Shown: positions 1 through 8,433 of the stretch, piece after piece
How the letters are laid out: every line of letters starts with the position of its first letter
How positions within the stretch are numbered: the first letter of the stretch is position 1
DNA from: an uncultured Tessaracoccus sp.
GTDB taxonomy: Bacteria > Actinomycetota > Actinomycetes > Propionibacteriales > Propionibacteriaceae
Direction: 5' to 3'
NCBI RefSeq assembly: GCF_947255005.1
Contig: NZ_CAMYFI010000015.1
Span: 1 to 47,545, forward strand
DNA: 47,545 nucleotides
Program-made: the position numbers and the translations under genes
Notes under the pieces: model-generated
What the model was told of the DNA's origin: nothing
What the model saw: only the letters and a program-made list of their open reading frames with translations
Databases searched by the model: none

Positions 1-1
1 G

Positions 2-796
2 TACAAGCGCCTTCCCTTGAACGCGAAGGCGCTGCGCACGAGCCTCGACGCCGCCGTGGCGTTGGACGAACAGGAAGTCGCTCGTTTTTTGCGGATAGTG
101 ATGATGGCAGGCGGGTTCGCGCCTGGCTCTGAGTTCATTCGCGCCAAATTCCTGCAAGACTGCCGCAATATTGTTACGAAGGCCTACGGGGCCTTGGAGA
201 GGGTCGAGGGCCAGGTTAAGAATTTTGAGAAGTTTCTCGACGTCCCTCAGAAGCTGAGCGGAGACTTCCACGACTGGAGCGCTCATGCGCAGGACTTGAA
301 GGCCATCATCGACCCGATCCCGCAGTACGGTCACATTCCGAATTGGCACGGGCCGGCCAGCCAGGAATACCTCAAGATGACGCAGGTGCAGGTGGAGGCG
401 TGTAAGGAACTGTTCCCGCGGGCAAAGGAAGTGTGTCAGGCGCTCCACTTCGCCGAGAGTATTAACTACGGCGTGTTGTCGGGCGCGAACTCGAACATCG
501 AGACCGCGCTGGGGCGCATGCGGCAACGCAATGGTGTCACCGAAGGGCGCTTCTACGTGAATACAGGGCGCTGCGGCGCGGTGCTCGCTCAGCTGGCAAC
601 CCTGCTGGGGCATGTGCTCAAGCTGGCTGATGTTTCTGCGGCTAACCTGCAACGACAGTTGGAGGAAATCGAATCCTCGGCGAGAGTGTTGCACTCCGGC
701 TGGCCCAGCGGCTCTTCGCAGCACGGGCAGGAGGGCGTCCCGGCGCCGGAGATTGACATGGGTGCGCCGATGGCCCCTCAAACGGAAGGGGCCTAG
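2..796 (+). CDS. ESX-type secreted-protein-like, WxGPA motif (5' partial)
   Basis: The frame is open to the first base of the window, so the true start is probably upstream; the first start codon visible is TTG at 17. The product is a mostly helical protein of at least 264 residues with no signal peptide seen. Its central part carries NWHGPASQEYLKM and its C-terminal part carries SGWPSGSSQHG, followed by a short Pro-rich tail. The gene at 2471-3655 has the same two landmarks in the same order (GWSGPAAMTY and QWPSGTSKAG), so the two are remote paralogues. W-x-G with a following helix is the hallmark of WXG100/LXG-type substrates of type VII secretion, which leave the cell without a Sec signal. 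Assignment to that secretion class is inference from motif and context; no Ecc component lies in the window. Confidence 0.6.
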   Translation, partial: YKRLPLNAKALRTSLDAAVALDEQEVARFLRIVMMAGGFAPGSEFIRAKFLQDCRNIVTKAYGALERVEGQVKNFEKFLDVPQKLSGDFHDWSAHAQDLKAIIDPIPQYGHIPNWHGPASQEYLKMTQVQVEACKELFPRAKEVCQALHFAESINYGVLSGANSNIETALGRMRQRNGVTEGRFYVNTGRCGAVLAQLATLLGHVLKLADVSAANLQRQLEEIESSARVLHSGWPSGSSQHGQEGVPAPEIDMGAPMAPQTEGA

Positions 797-931
797 ATTC
801 ATCCTGATGGTCTAGGCAGAGGGTAGCTAGGGGTCGACCTTCACACGCACGGTGGGGATGCCTGACAAGGTGGCCCCACCGTCGGTGTTTGTCTCGGAGA
901 TGCCAGAGGTGCGGCGCTCCAACCCGTCGAA

Positions 932-1642
932 GTGATCCCCTTCGCTGGAATACTGAACGACGTGTCCGAAGATTTGTTTGACGACGAATACGACCCGCTC
1001 GCTCCACCTCCTAGCGGGGAATCTGATGTGCCGTTGGAGGAGGAGCTCGGCACCGGAGGTTTCGCTGGTGGCGGCGTCGTCAAACTGTGGTTCGAGCAAG
1101 GGCGGTTGAAGACGGTGCGAGTCTTCCCGACCTGGTTCGACAAGCTGGAGCCCGGCCAAACACTGGCGCAGGCCTTCGAAGAGGCCTTCTTGCTGTCCTC
1201 GGCTGCGCTCGTCGAGGAGGAAGACGCGAAGCTCGACACCTCGGGGCTCACGCTGCATCTTCCCCCGCTGAGTGCCGCCGCCGTCGACGCGTACGCGGCC
1301 ATGCTGCACGATCACTCCGCGGCGTGGCAACGCGCCATCGATGAGGCCGCGCACCTCCCGGAAGACCCGCCCGAAGCGACGGGGGAGTACACCGGGGCGG
1401 TGGTAATGCTGAACCGCGCGGGGCATCCGGCGCGGGTGCAGTTCGACGAGGAATGGCTCGAAGAGGTGCAGGTCGGATCGATTTGCAGCGCCGTGTACGG
1501 GGCCACGATGAAGGCGTACCAGGCGTTCGTCCCCACCACGAACCACAAGCAACGCGAACTCGACCGCTTTCGCCTCGAACATGAGGTGCTGATGGCCGGG
1601 TTCCGACGGTTACTCAGCCCACAACGTGAGGAGCAAGCGTGA
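932..1642 (+). CDS. Tandem YbaB-like domain protein, ESX-accessory candidate
   Basis: The 236-residue product starts at GTG 932, the first usable start after an in-frame TGA at 863. Two stretches repeat one pattern: about residues 50-94 (VVKLWFEQGRLKTVRVFPTW, then an acidic helix) and 156-200 (VVMLNRAGHPARVQFDEEWL, then a helix). Strand, turn with G, strand ending in V-x-V/F, then an amphipathic helix is the YbaB/EbfC nucleoid-protein layout, and YbaB-like proteins such as mycobacterial EspL occur in ESX loci. An acidic, Pro-rich linker precedes repeat 1. The stop overlaps the next gene by four bases (GTGA), which indicates translational coupling. I infer an accessory or chaperone role in the cassette; fold assignment is by eye. 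Confidence 0.6.
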   Translation: MIPFAGILNDVSEDLFDDEYDPLAPPPSGESDVPLEEELGTGGFAGGGVVKLWFEQGRLKTVRVFPTWFDKLEPGQTLAQAFEEAFLLSSAALVEEEDAKLDTSGLTLHLPPLSAAAVDAYAAMLHDHSAAWQRAIDEAAHLPEDPPEATGEYTGAVVMLNRAGHPARVQFDEEWLEEVQVGSICSAVYGATMKAYQAFVPTTNHKQRELDRFRLEHEVLMAGFRRLLSPQREEQA

Positions 1643-2469
1643 GCGAACTGAGCGAAATCTGGAGGGAACTCGCCCGGCGCGCGTTAGAGTCGAAGTTCAG
1701 CGGAGTCGCAGCCGAAAGCGACGACCTGCTCGGCTCTGCCGAGCTGCGCGAAGGGCTGCTGACCCCCAACGCGGGGGGCGGCCCCGGCGCGATGGGCGGC
1801 GGCCCCGGCATGATGCCCCCGATGATGATGGGCGGCATGGGCGGCCGGGGTGGCGGGAACGGCTCCGGTGGTGGAGGCGGCGGTCTTGGGGGATCGACGG
1901 GCCCCGCACCGGCTGGCGGTGCGCCGTCGAACTACGCGCCCCGACAAGCGGGAACGCTCACCTCGGCGAAGGAAATCAAGCCCGAGAACGCCGGCGAGGG
2001 GATGCCCGGCGGCGGGGTGCCGGGCGGCGGGATGCCTGCTGGTGGCGGGCCCATGGCCGCCGGCGACGACGCCCTGCCGGAGGGCGGGGATAGCGTCGGA
2101 GATGAGGCGGCCGAGCACACCGAGCCCGAACGCACACGCGAAGCGAACGCCCCCACCGGGGAGGGTGACGAGGTCAACCGCGACGGGTTCACCGTCGAGC
2201 AGGGAAAGATGGCGCAGGTGGCCGAGCTGTGGGCGCAGGTGGCGGACTCCTACGGGCACGCGTCGTCGCGCATGCCGGCACCTGTGAGCCTCGGGTTTGC
2301 GGAGAAGGCCAGGGTGTCCACCGACGGGCTCGCGTCGGCCGCTCAGCGTTGGGGGCACGAGGCGGCGCGCGAATTCCTCTCCATCAGCCACTCGATGGTG
2401 AGCTCGGTGCGTGCCTACGAGGAGTCCGAGGACGTCGCCGTTGCTACGGCCGGGAAGCAGGAAGGCTGA
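1639..2469 (+). CDS. Gly-rich EspC-like protein
   Basis: The start is GTG 1639, with GAGGAG just upstream, inside the GTGA overlap with the preceding stop. The 276-residue product has three parts. Residues 1-40 form a short helical head. Residues 45-150 are low complexity, with Gly, Met, Pro and Ala runs such as GGMGGRGGGNGSGGGG. The C-terminal 90 residues are helical and begin FTVEQGKMAQVAELWAQVAD. That tail ends with an acidic Y-E-x-S-E-D segment, like WXG100/EspC (PF10824) proteins, which act as small exported partners in type VII secretion. Its place between a YbaB-like gene and a WxGPA protein supports that reading. The family call is inference; the low-complexity middle will confuse searches. 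Confidence 0.55.
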   Translation: MSELSEIWRELARRALESKFSGVAAESDDLLGSAELREGLLTPNAGGGPGAMGGGPGMMPPMMMGGMGGRGGGNGSGGGGGGLGGSTGPAPAGGAPSNYAPRQAGTLTSAKEIKPENAGEGMPGGGVPGGGMPAGGGPMAAGDDALPEGGDSVGDEAAEHTEPERTREANAPTGEGDEVNRDGFTVEQGKMAQVAELWAQVADSYGHASSRMPAPVSLGFAEKARVSTDGLASAAQRWGHEAAREFLSISHSMVSSVRAYEESEDVAVATAGKQEG

Positions 2470-2470
2470 T

Positions 2471-3655
2471 ATGACTGCAGTGCAACTCTCCAGAGCCGTC
2501 GCGACGAGAACCGGCGTCGGGTGCCCGTCGGCAGGTGCCCCCGACGCCACACAAGAAGCGGAAACTGAGACCATGCAGCAGGCCGTGGAGCGGTACGCTG
2601 AAGGGCTCGAGGAGACGCTCGACGGCTACATGCAGCGGCTGAGCGTGGGCGAGGCGTCGCTGCAGACCCGCGAGTACCGGCAGATGATGGGCGTCGTCGA
2701 GCAGCTCGAAGCGGCGCTCGAGGAGGCTTTGGCCGCCGACGCCCGCGACTTTGACGATTTCTTTACGGTGCTGCAGGCGTTGATGGGAGACATGCGCTCG
2801 TTCCTGCCCGAGCAGCGGCTCTTCACGCAACTCTCCGACGAGGTTAGGCAGCGCGCTCGGAGCACGATGGCCGAGGTGCGCCGTCGCATCGAGGAAGAAG
2901 TCACCATCCACCTGAATGTGCCTGAGGAAGTGGGGGAGACGGCGCAGGCGTGGTCGGAGACCGCCGACGTGGTGGAGCGGGTAGCGCCCACGTTGCCCAC
3001 GCTCACGCGCGTGGAGGGGTGGAGCGGCCCGGCGGCCATGACCTACCGCGAGATGGCCGACGTGCAGGTGGCGGCGAACGAGGAGTACCAGCATCTGCCG
3101 CGCGCCATGGCGGACGCGTACGACGTGATCAGCACACTGAACCGGGCGGTGCTCATCGCCGTGCATGACGTGCTGCGCACCACGCTGCAGCAGGCCACCT
3201 CCACGCAGCCGGGCTTCCCAGGGCAGTTGTTCCGCCGGGTGCAGCAATTCGAGCGCGCCATCGAACGCTGCAACACCGAGTTGCTGCCCGATGCGCTCGA
3301 TATCTCCGCCGAGGGCACCGACCACGTCGCCGGATTCGTCGACGATATCCGCTCCCTCACAGCCGTGCTTGGTGAGCAGTGGCCGTCGGGAACGAGCAAA
3401 GCCGGGCTGCAGCCTGGGGACACGGCGAGGAAGCTCGTCGGCTGGCTCTCCTCCGACGTGGCCCCCGCAGCCCGCGAAGCCGAGGCGAGCGGCGGCGAGG
3501 CGCCCGAACCGGGCTCCGGCGGTGCTGACGAGAGAGGTGGGGCACAGGCGGGCCAGGCGCAACAGCAAGCCCCCAGCTCAAATCGCCGCGAGATGCTCTC
3601 CGACGTGCCCCACCACGGCAGTTTCAACACCACCTGGGACCGCCCTCGCTTCTGA
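2471..3655 (+). CDS. WxGPA-motif ESX-type substrate-like protein
   Basis: ATG 2471 is chosen because it follows the previous stop by one base and has GCAGGAAGG upstream; the frame itself is open further back. The 394-residue product has an acidic, Gln/Glu-rich helical first half (about 40-190), then GWSGPAAMTYREMADVQ near residue 200, more helices, QWPSGTSKAG near residue 305, and a disordered Ala/Gln/Pro-rich tail. No signal peptide or membrane segment is visible. Layout and motifs match the truncated gene at the left edge. Together the four genes appear to be one transcription unit that ends before the inverted repeat at 3695-3775. Type VII substrate is the best guess. Confidence 0.6.
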   Translation: MTAVQLSRAVATRTGVGCPSAGAPDATQEAETETMQQAVERYAEGLEETLDGYMQRLSVGEASLQTREYRQMMGVVEQLEAALEEALAADARDFDDFFTVLQALMGDMRSFLPEQRLFTQLSDEVRQRARSTMAEVRRRIEEEVTIHLNVPEEVGETAQAWSETADVVERVAPTLPTLTRVEGWSGPAAMTYREMADVQVAANEEYQHLPRAMADAYDVISTLNRAVLIAVHDVLRTTLQQATSTQPGFPGQLFRRVQQFERAIERCNTELLPDALDISAEGTDHVAGFVDDIRSLTAVLGEQWPSGTSKAGLQPGDTARKLVGWLSSDVAPAAREAEASGGEAPEPGSGGADERGGAQAGQAQQQAPSSNRREMLSDVPHHGSFNTTWDRPRF

Positions 3656-3694
3656 TTCCGCTCGCCTCTCAGCTCCGGGAGGCAGACGCAATCG

Positions 3695-3775
3695 AACTGC
3701 AAAACTCGACACTAGCTGCACGCCTCATGCGCGATTCAGCGTGGAGCGACGCAGCTAGTGTCGAGTTTTGCAGTT
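3695..3775 (-). repeat. Family A 81-bp inverted-repeat element, copy 1
   Basis: The outer arms, about 25 bases each (3695-3719 and 3751-3775), are perfect reverse complements beginning AACTGCAAAACTCG. The 31-base loop (3720-3750) is the reverse complement of the loop in copies 2 and 3, hence the minus orientation. It lies between the ends of two convergent genes, where the hairpin could act as a bidirectional terminator. Confidence 0.85.
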
Positions 3776-3793
3776 CTTCGTCGGAAGAGTAGG

Positions 3794-5140
3794 TCAGGAG
3801 ACCAACGCGAAGGCCCCCCAGGTCAGCAAGAATCCGGTCAGTCCGAAGACTGTGGACAGTACCGTCCAGGTCTTCAACCCATCCTTCACGCTGAGTCCCA
3901 TGTATTTCGTGACGATCCAGAACCCGGAGTCGTTGATGTGCGACAGACCGAGACCGCCGAAGCAGATGGCGAGCGTGACCAAGGTCATCTGCAGGTTGGA
4001 GTATCCGGCATCTGCGATGGGCTGAGCCAGGAGCCCGGCAGCGGTCAGGATTGCAACTGTGGCCGAGCCTTGCGATGCACGCAGGGCCAGTGAGATGAGG
4101 AACCCAGCCAGAATGATGGGCATGTGGATGCTGATGAGTACGTCGGAGAAGGCCTTCCCGATGCCCGAAGTCACCAGCACATTGGCGAACACTCCACCAG
4201 CGCCGGTGACAAAGACGATCACAGCGACGTCCGGCAAAGCCGAATCGAGAACACTTCCGCGCTTCTCGAGTGACCAACCTTGCTGATGCCCCACGACGAG
4301 ATACGCCACGAGCACAGCAGTGAGCAGTGCTAGGGGTGAGGCTCCCACCATGGAAACTAGCCGATGGGCGAAGGTGTCCCCCTCGAGCGTCATCGAGCCG
4401 ACCGTTCCCACCATGATCTGGATGATGGGCAACAAGATCAACGCCACCACCACCCCAGCACTGAGTGGCGTTCGTCCTGTGTCGTCAGTACGAACGGAAA
4501 CGGTTGCTGGAGATTCCAGAAGGGTGACTTTCTGGGGGTCCACTCGTTTCGAGGCGGAGTAGCCGACGACGACCGTCGTCGCTGTGATGGGAAGGCCAAT
4601 CAGCAACAAGAGGCCAGGGTCTGCACCCGTGATGCCAGCAGCTGCTACGGGTCCAGGGTGTGGGGGCAACGCGACATGAACGGTGAGCATCGCACCAGCA
4701 ACGGGTAGGCCGATACGTACGGGATTGATCTTCGCCATGCGGGCGAAACCAAACACGATAGGTGCAAGAATAATGAATCCAACATCGAAGAAGACGGGGA
4801 TTCCCAAAACGAAAGCGGCGGCAGTCACAGCAGCCACAACACGTTTTGTTCCCAGCGCCGCGGAAAAGCGCTGCGCCAAAGCGTCGGCGCCGCCAGCAGC
4901 TTCAATGAGGCGCCCCAACATCGCGCCCAACCCGACGACGATCATCACCGACGATAGAGTCTTACCCATGCCTTCCGTCATCGTCGGGATGACGTTTGCG
5001 ATGGGGATACCCGCCGCGATCGCCGTACCGAACGATACGAGCAGCATTGCGACAAACGCCGACATCCTGACCCGAATAACGAGGAGAAGCAGTAGCGCAA
5101 TCGCGCCGATCGCGATTCCGAGTAGAGCAGGAGCAGACAT
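3794..5140 (-). CDS. GntP-family sugar-acid:proton permease
   Basis: The 448-residue protein consists almost wholly of hydrophobic segments, as in gluconate/H+ symporters of the GntP family (usual length about 440-460). The N-terminus reads MSAPALLGIAIGAIALLLLL. Family-like stretches follow, for example GIPVFFDVGFIILAPIVF, then HVALPPHPGPVAAA, the latter a conserved GntP loop. ATG 5140 sits one base after the dehydrogenase stop, so the two are probably co-translated. As last gene of the operon it most likely imports the four-carbon sugar acid processed by the dehydrogenase and kinase. The exact substrate cannot be read from sequence. Confidence 0.9.
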   Translation of the reverse strand: MSAPALLGIAIGAIALLLLLVIRVRMSAFVAMLLVSFGTAIAAGIPIANVIPTMTEGMGKTLSSVMIVVGLGAMLGRLIEAAGGADALAQRFSAALGTKRVVAAVTAAAFVLGIPVFFDVGFIILAPIVFGFARMAKINPVRIGLPVAGAMLTVHVALPPHPGPVAAAGITGADPGLLLLIGLPITATTVVVGYSASKRVDPQKVTLLESPATVSVRTDDTGRTPLSAGVVVALILLPIIQIMVGTVGSMTLEGDTFAHRLVSMVGASPLALLTAVLVAYLVVGHQQGWSLEKRGSVLDSALPDVAVIVFVTGAGGVFANVLVTSGIGKAFSDVLISIHMPIILAGFLISLALRASQGSATVAILTAAGLLAQPIADAGYSNLQMTLVTLAICFGGLGLSHINDSGFWIVTKYMGLSVKDGLKTWTVLSTVFGLTGFLLTWGAFALVS

Positions 5141-5141
5141 G

Positions 5142-6023
5142 TCAGTCTCGCTGAGGTTTCACAACATTGATGACGCTGGAGTCATCATCTGCCCCACGGC
5201 CCTGGGCGAAGGCCTGCAAGTAGAGCTGCTCGGCCGCCGCGGCGACGGGAACCGGCATACCGACGGCTTTGGCTGCCGAGGTGACGATGCCCATGTCCTT
5301 TACGAAGATGTCGACGCGTGACTTCACCTCGGGAGTCTCGCCGTCGTACGCCTGAATAGCACGCGGACCACGATCACCGAGCATAAAGGATGCAGCTGCG
5401 CCAGACATGAGTGCCTCGAGCGCCTTATCTTGATCAAGGCCGAGCTCGCCAGCGAGGGCTAACGCCTCACCCGCAGCGGCAATGTGCACACCGCACAGAA
5501 GCTGGTTGACCGTTTTCATGCACTGACCCTTGCCGGGCGTCTCTCCCACCCAAACGAGGTTGGATGCCATGGCTTCCAGCACGGGTAGGCAGCGTTCGTA
5601 CACGTCGGGAGTAGCTCCGACAGTCACGAGGAGTTCTCCCCTGCTAGCCCGCAGCGGACCGCCTGAGACAGGCGCATCGGCGAGGCCGATACCGTCGCGG
5701 CCAAGCCGATCAGCGACACTTTCCACTGCCGTGATCCCTACGGTGGAGGTGAGGATGATCGATGCACCCGCCTTCAGAACAGCGCAGATACCGTCGGTGC
5801 CGTAGAGCAGATCCTCGAGTTGGGCTTGGTTGCGTACCGCGACGAGCACGACGTCAGCACCGTCAGCGGCTTCGCGTGCAGAGGGATGACAATCGATATC
5901 GGCCTGCTGTGCCAACGCCACGCGCGCCTCAGCCACGTCGAATGCGATGACGGAGAACGATTGCGAAAGCCAGGTGGCCATGGGTAGTCCCATGGCTCCA
6001 AGTCCGAGAACAGCGATGTTCAT
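5142..6023 (-). CDS. NAD-dependent beta-hydroxyacid dehydrogenase, L-threonate dehydrogenase-like
   Basis: The 293-residue protein belongs to the 3-hydroxyisobutyrate dehydrogenase family. The N-terminal Rossmann motif is VLGLGAMGLPMA, the substrate-binding signature is DAPVSGGPLRA, and the catalytic Lys lies in GKGQCMKTVNQLL. Neighbouring a four-carbon acid sugar kinase and a GntP permease, it fits LtnD, which oxidises L-threonate or D-erythronate at C2 to the oxo-acid. AAGGAACC precedes ATG 6023, and the gap to the kinase stop is 23 bases. Other members act on tartronate semialdehyde or hydroxyisobutyrate, so the substrate is inferred from context. Confidence 0.85.
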   Translation of the reverse strand: MNIAVLGLGAMGLPMATWLSQSFSVIAFDVAEARVALAQQADIDCHPSAREAADGADVVLVAVRNQAQLEDLLYGTDGICAVLKAGASIILTSTVGITAVESVADRLGRDGIGLADAPVSGGPLRASRGELLVTVGATPDVYERCLPVLEAMASNLVWVGETPGKGQCMKTVNQLLCGVHIAAAGEALALAGELGLDQDKALEALMSGAAASFMLGDRGPRAIQAYDGETPEVKSRVDIFVKDMGIVTSAAKAVGMPVPVAAAAEQLYLQAFAQGRGADDDSSVINVVKPQRD

Positions 6024-6046
6024 GGTTGGTTCCTTTCGGGTGTTGT

Positions 6047-7480
6047 TTAGGCTTCAGAAAGTTTGTCGACGACGTCCGCGAGTGACTCAACACCGCCCAC
6101 GTTGCCGGCGAAGACGACATAGGGGATTCCTGCGGCTGGCCCATCTTGGCCGGACCACAGCGAGACGATGCCGGGCAGCATGGGACCGACCACCTGTGCG
6201 CGTCGAAATCCCAGCCCGTGAGTGGCGACGTCTGATGATGTGATGCCACCCTTTGCGATCACGAACCTCGGCGCGAGTTCAGCCAGGATTCGTTGCACCA
6301 CTTCGACGACCGCTGCTGATACTCGCCGGGAGATATCGAGGGATTGGTCGCCGTCTATGCCCGTCACGAGAGTTCGCGACGTGCGCACCACGACGTTGCC
6401 TTGCTTCAGCTGGTTGACGGCATCGGACGCTAACGAGGCGACGTGGGCGTCTCGTTGATCCGGGTCGATGACCTTCCGCACGTCGAGTTCCAGTTCCACG
6501 GGATGATTGCGCTCACGCAGGTGGTCTAGCTGACGTGTGGTGAGGTCGACGTGGCTGCCCACCACGATGAGCCCACCGGCTGCCACCTCCCGCTCGCCAC
6601 GCGATGCGCGTACTTCGTCGAGGGGGACTGGGGAGGGGACTGCCTGCCCGATGCGGCTACGAACAAACGGGGGCCCGACGCGGTACACGAAGCAAGATCC
6701 AGCGCTCTCAGCCTCGATGAGCGCGAGCGCCAGCAGTCGCAGGTCGGTCTCTTCCACGATGTCGACGACGATCGGCTGCCTATTCTCGGCCTTGCGCAGG
6801 ATCGCCACGACATCCTTGTGATTGGTACGCAGCGTTGCCAGATCCACGAGGAGAACATCACGAGAGGCGACCTGCCCGCCTGTCTTCTCTTGCACCCAAT
6901 CGGGGAGAGAAGAAGCGGAATAGGAGAACGTGGCATCTTGTGCGAACTGAGTTTCCCCGACTGGAAGGTACCCCTCTTCTGCTGACCCTGCATAGTGGAT
7001 GCCATCGATGGTGATACGCCCAGCGTCTCCGAAAGCAGGGACGATGACGATGCCGTCTACGCGTCTGCCTGCTTGTTCCAACTCATCTGAGATGGTGGCG
7101 GGTTCGAGGGGGAAGTGCCCGCGCAGCGTGGAGTCCGAGCGGGAAATGAACGCGATGGGAATATCGTCGCCAGCAGCCTGAGTGGCAGCAGCCACCACTT
7201 CCCTGTTGACGCGTTGCGCATCTGACGGGCTCAGCGAGCGAGAATTAGTCATCACATAGATGGCAGGCTTCCCCGTGGCGAAAGCCCACCGAAAGTCCTC
7301 CACCTCCCAATGCGTGAGCACAGGCAAGCCTGCTACTGACTGGGTGCCCGTGGGGTCGTCGTCGAGCACGACGTAGACGGTGGTGTCATCTGCCTGCAAG
7401 CGGGCACGCCTGACGTCCTTCGCGGAAATATCTACCGGACCGGGTTTCCCGGCCACGAGCTCGGCAAGGGTCAAAGCCAT
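6047..7480 (-). CDS. otnK: Four-carbon acid sugar kinase (DUF1537/OtnK family)
   Basis: ATG 7480 is chosen because AGGAGTGACT directly precedes it; the frame extends 27 codons further into the operator region. The 477-residue length fits OtnK. The N-terminal domain opens with VVLDDDPTGTQS, the DDxTG motif of the family, followed by FISRSDSTLRGHFPLE, which forms the substrate site. The C-terminal nucleotide-binding domain carries VIAKGGITSSDVA. OtnK-type enzymes use ATP to phosphorylate 3-oxo-tetronate or threonate/erythronate at O4. The kinase is the first enzyme gene after the GntR regulator, 119 bases downstream of it. Confidence 0.88.
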   Translation of the reverse strand: MALTLAELVAGKPGPVDISAKDVRRARLQADDTTVYVVLDDDPTGTQSVAGLPVLTHWEVEDFRWAFATGKPAIYVMTNSRSLSPSDAQRVNREVVAAATQAAGDDIPIAFISRSDSTLRGHFPLEPATISDELEQAGRRVDGIVIVPAFGDAGRITIDGIHYAGSAEEGYLPVGETQFAQDATFSYSASSLPDWVQEKTGGQVASRDVLLVDLATLRTNHKDVVAILRKAENRQPIVVDIVEETDLRLLALALIEAESAGSCFVYRVGPPFVRSRIGQAVPSPVPLDEVRASRGEREVAAGGLIVVGSHVDLTTRQLDHLRERNHPVELELDVRKVIDPDQRDAHVASLASDAVNQLKQGNVVVRTSRTLVTGIDGDQSLDISRRVSAAVVEVVQRILAELAPRFVIAKGGITSSDVATHGLGFRRAQVVGPMLPGIVSLWSGQDGPAAGIPYVVFAGNVGGVESLADVVDKLSEA

Positions 7481-7494
7481 AGTCACTCCTTTGT

Positions 7495-7513
7495 GGTCAG
7501 ACCTCAGAGGTCT
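7495..7513 (-). promoter_or_regulatory. Overlapping palindromes, candidate GntR operator
   Basis: GGTCAGACC (7495-7503) overlaps AGACCTCAGAGGTCT (7499-7513) just upstream of the kinase ribosome-binding site. GGTCnGACC-like cores are usual for FadR/FCD-type GntR proteins. The site lies between the regulator gene and its presumed target. Confidence 0.45.
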
Positions 7514-7599
7514 TGAGTTCGAGGTTAGCTGCTGGCGCTCGGCTGCGCAAGAGATTCTCAAGAACTCGAAGGTCGTGCTGCGTCTAGAAGTTGTGTCGG

Positions 7600-8301
7600 T
7601 CAGCCCTGATCTGCAAAGCGAGCCAGGTCCTCGGCCGTTTGAGTCATATGCGCCCGCATTGCTTCCTTGGCACGGGTGGCATCACCGTCGGAAATGGCTG
7701 TCAGGATAGCTCGGTGGTGTGTTCGAGCGCGCTCGCGCACGTCGCTTTGCTCCGACGTGATGCGTCGAGACCGACGAGCGGCATGATCGAGTGCTGACAT
7801 CACCGGTGCGAGTAGAGGATTTCCAGAAGCGACGAGGATCTGGCGGTGGAAATCAAGGTCGCTTTGCACGATGGTGTCGATGTCGCCTGCCCGCGCTGCG
7901 TCGTCGTATTCATCAAGGCAGCGCGCCAATCGATCGAGATCATCATCACTGCGCTGGACTGCTGCCAGCCCAGCGGCGCCTACTTCGATCATCCTACGCA
8001 GCTGTGTGAGTTGCTCGCCGAGCTGGCGTGGTGGGGTAGTGCGGGCAAGGACATCGATGATGGTTGGTAGATCCGACCACGATGCCATCTCAGCTACGTA
8101 GGTGCCCCTACCGTGCACGACACGCAGCACACCTCGCTCTCCGAGTGCGCGGACCGCCTCTCGCATCGTGGGTCGAGACACTGTGAGGATCGCTGCCAAT
8201 TCTGTTTCAGGAGGGAGCGCGCTTCCCGGAGCCCAGGTGCCGTCGACAATTCGGTCGAGGATAGCGTCCACGGCTTCGTCGGCTAACCGTGCTCTGGCCA
8301 T
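7600..8301 (-). CDS. GntR-family regulator, FadR/FCD subfamily
   Basis: ATG 8301 is preferred (GGGAGG upstream) over a longer frame that runs into the family A repeat. The 233-residue protein has an N-terminal winged helix (residues 1-70) with the typical LPPETELAAILTVSRPTMRE, then GVLRVVHGRGTYVAE as the wing. The C-terminal half is an all-helical FCD ligand domain with acidic/His residues (DLDFHRQILVASGN and a later RTHHRAIL) in metal-site positions. Regulators of this group usually repress adjacent sugar-acid genes until the acid binds. It precedes the kinase-dehydrogenase-permease genes on the same strand and most likely controls them. Confidence 0.9.
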   Translation of the reverse strand: MARARLADEAVDAILDRIVDGTWAPGSALPPETELAAILTVSRPTMREAVRALGERGVLRVVHGRGTYVAEMASWSDLPTIIDVLARTTPPRQLGEQLTQLRRMIEVGAAGLAAVQRSDDDLDRLARCLDEYDDAARAGDIDTIVQSDLDFHRQILVASGNPLLAPVMSALDHAARRSRRITSEQSDVRERARTHHRAILTAISDGDATRAKEAMRAHMTQTAEDLARFADQG

Positions 8302-8352
8302 GTGCACCTCCCACTTCGGTAGCCGATTGTAGGGCAGAGGCAGACCCAATCG

Positions 8353-8433
8353 AACTGCAAAACTCGCCACTAGTCGCGTCGCTCCTCGCTGAATCACGCA
8401 TGAGGCGTGCAACTGTTGGCGAGTTTTGCAGTT
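8353..8433 (+). repeat. Family A 81-bp inverted-repeat element, copy 2
   Basis: The arms match over the outer 17 bases (AACTGCAAAACTCGCCA) and are imperfect inside. The 31-base loop is in the plus orientation. On the left it is preceded by GGCAGACCCAATCG, almost the same flank as copy 1 although the loop is reversed. It lies downstream of murJ and upstream of the GntR gene. Confidence 0.85.

Noticed and set aside
827..1582. 251-residue minus-strand frame whose last 40 residues (ending TVRVKVDP) read like a real protein tail
   Set aside because: Most of it is the antisense of the YbaB-like gene with His/Arg-rich shadow composition. Only the part over the 135-base gap looks protein-like, with no start or ribosome-binding site; at most a remnant.
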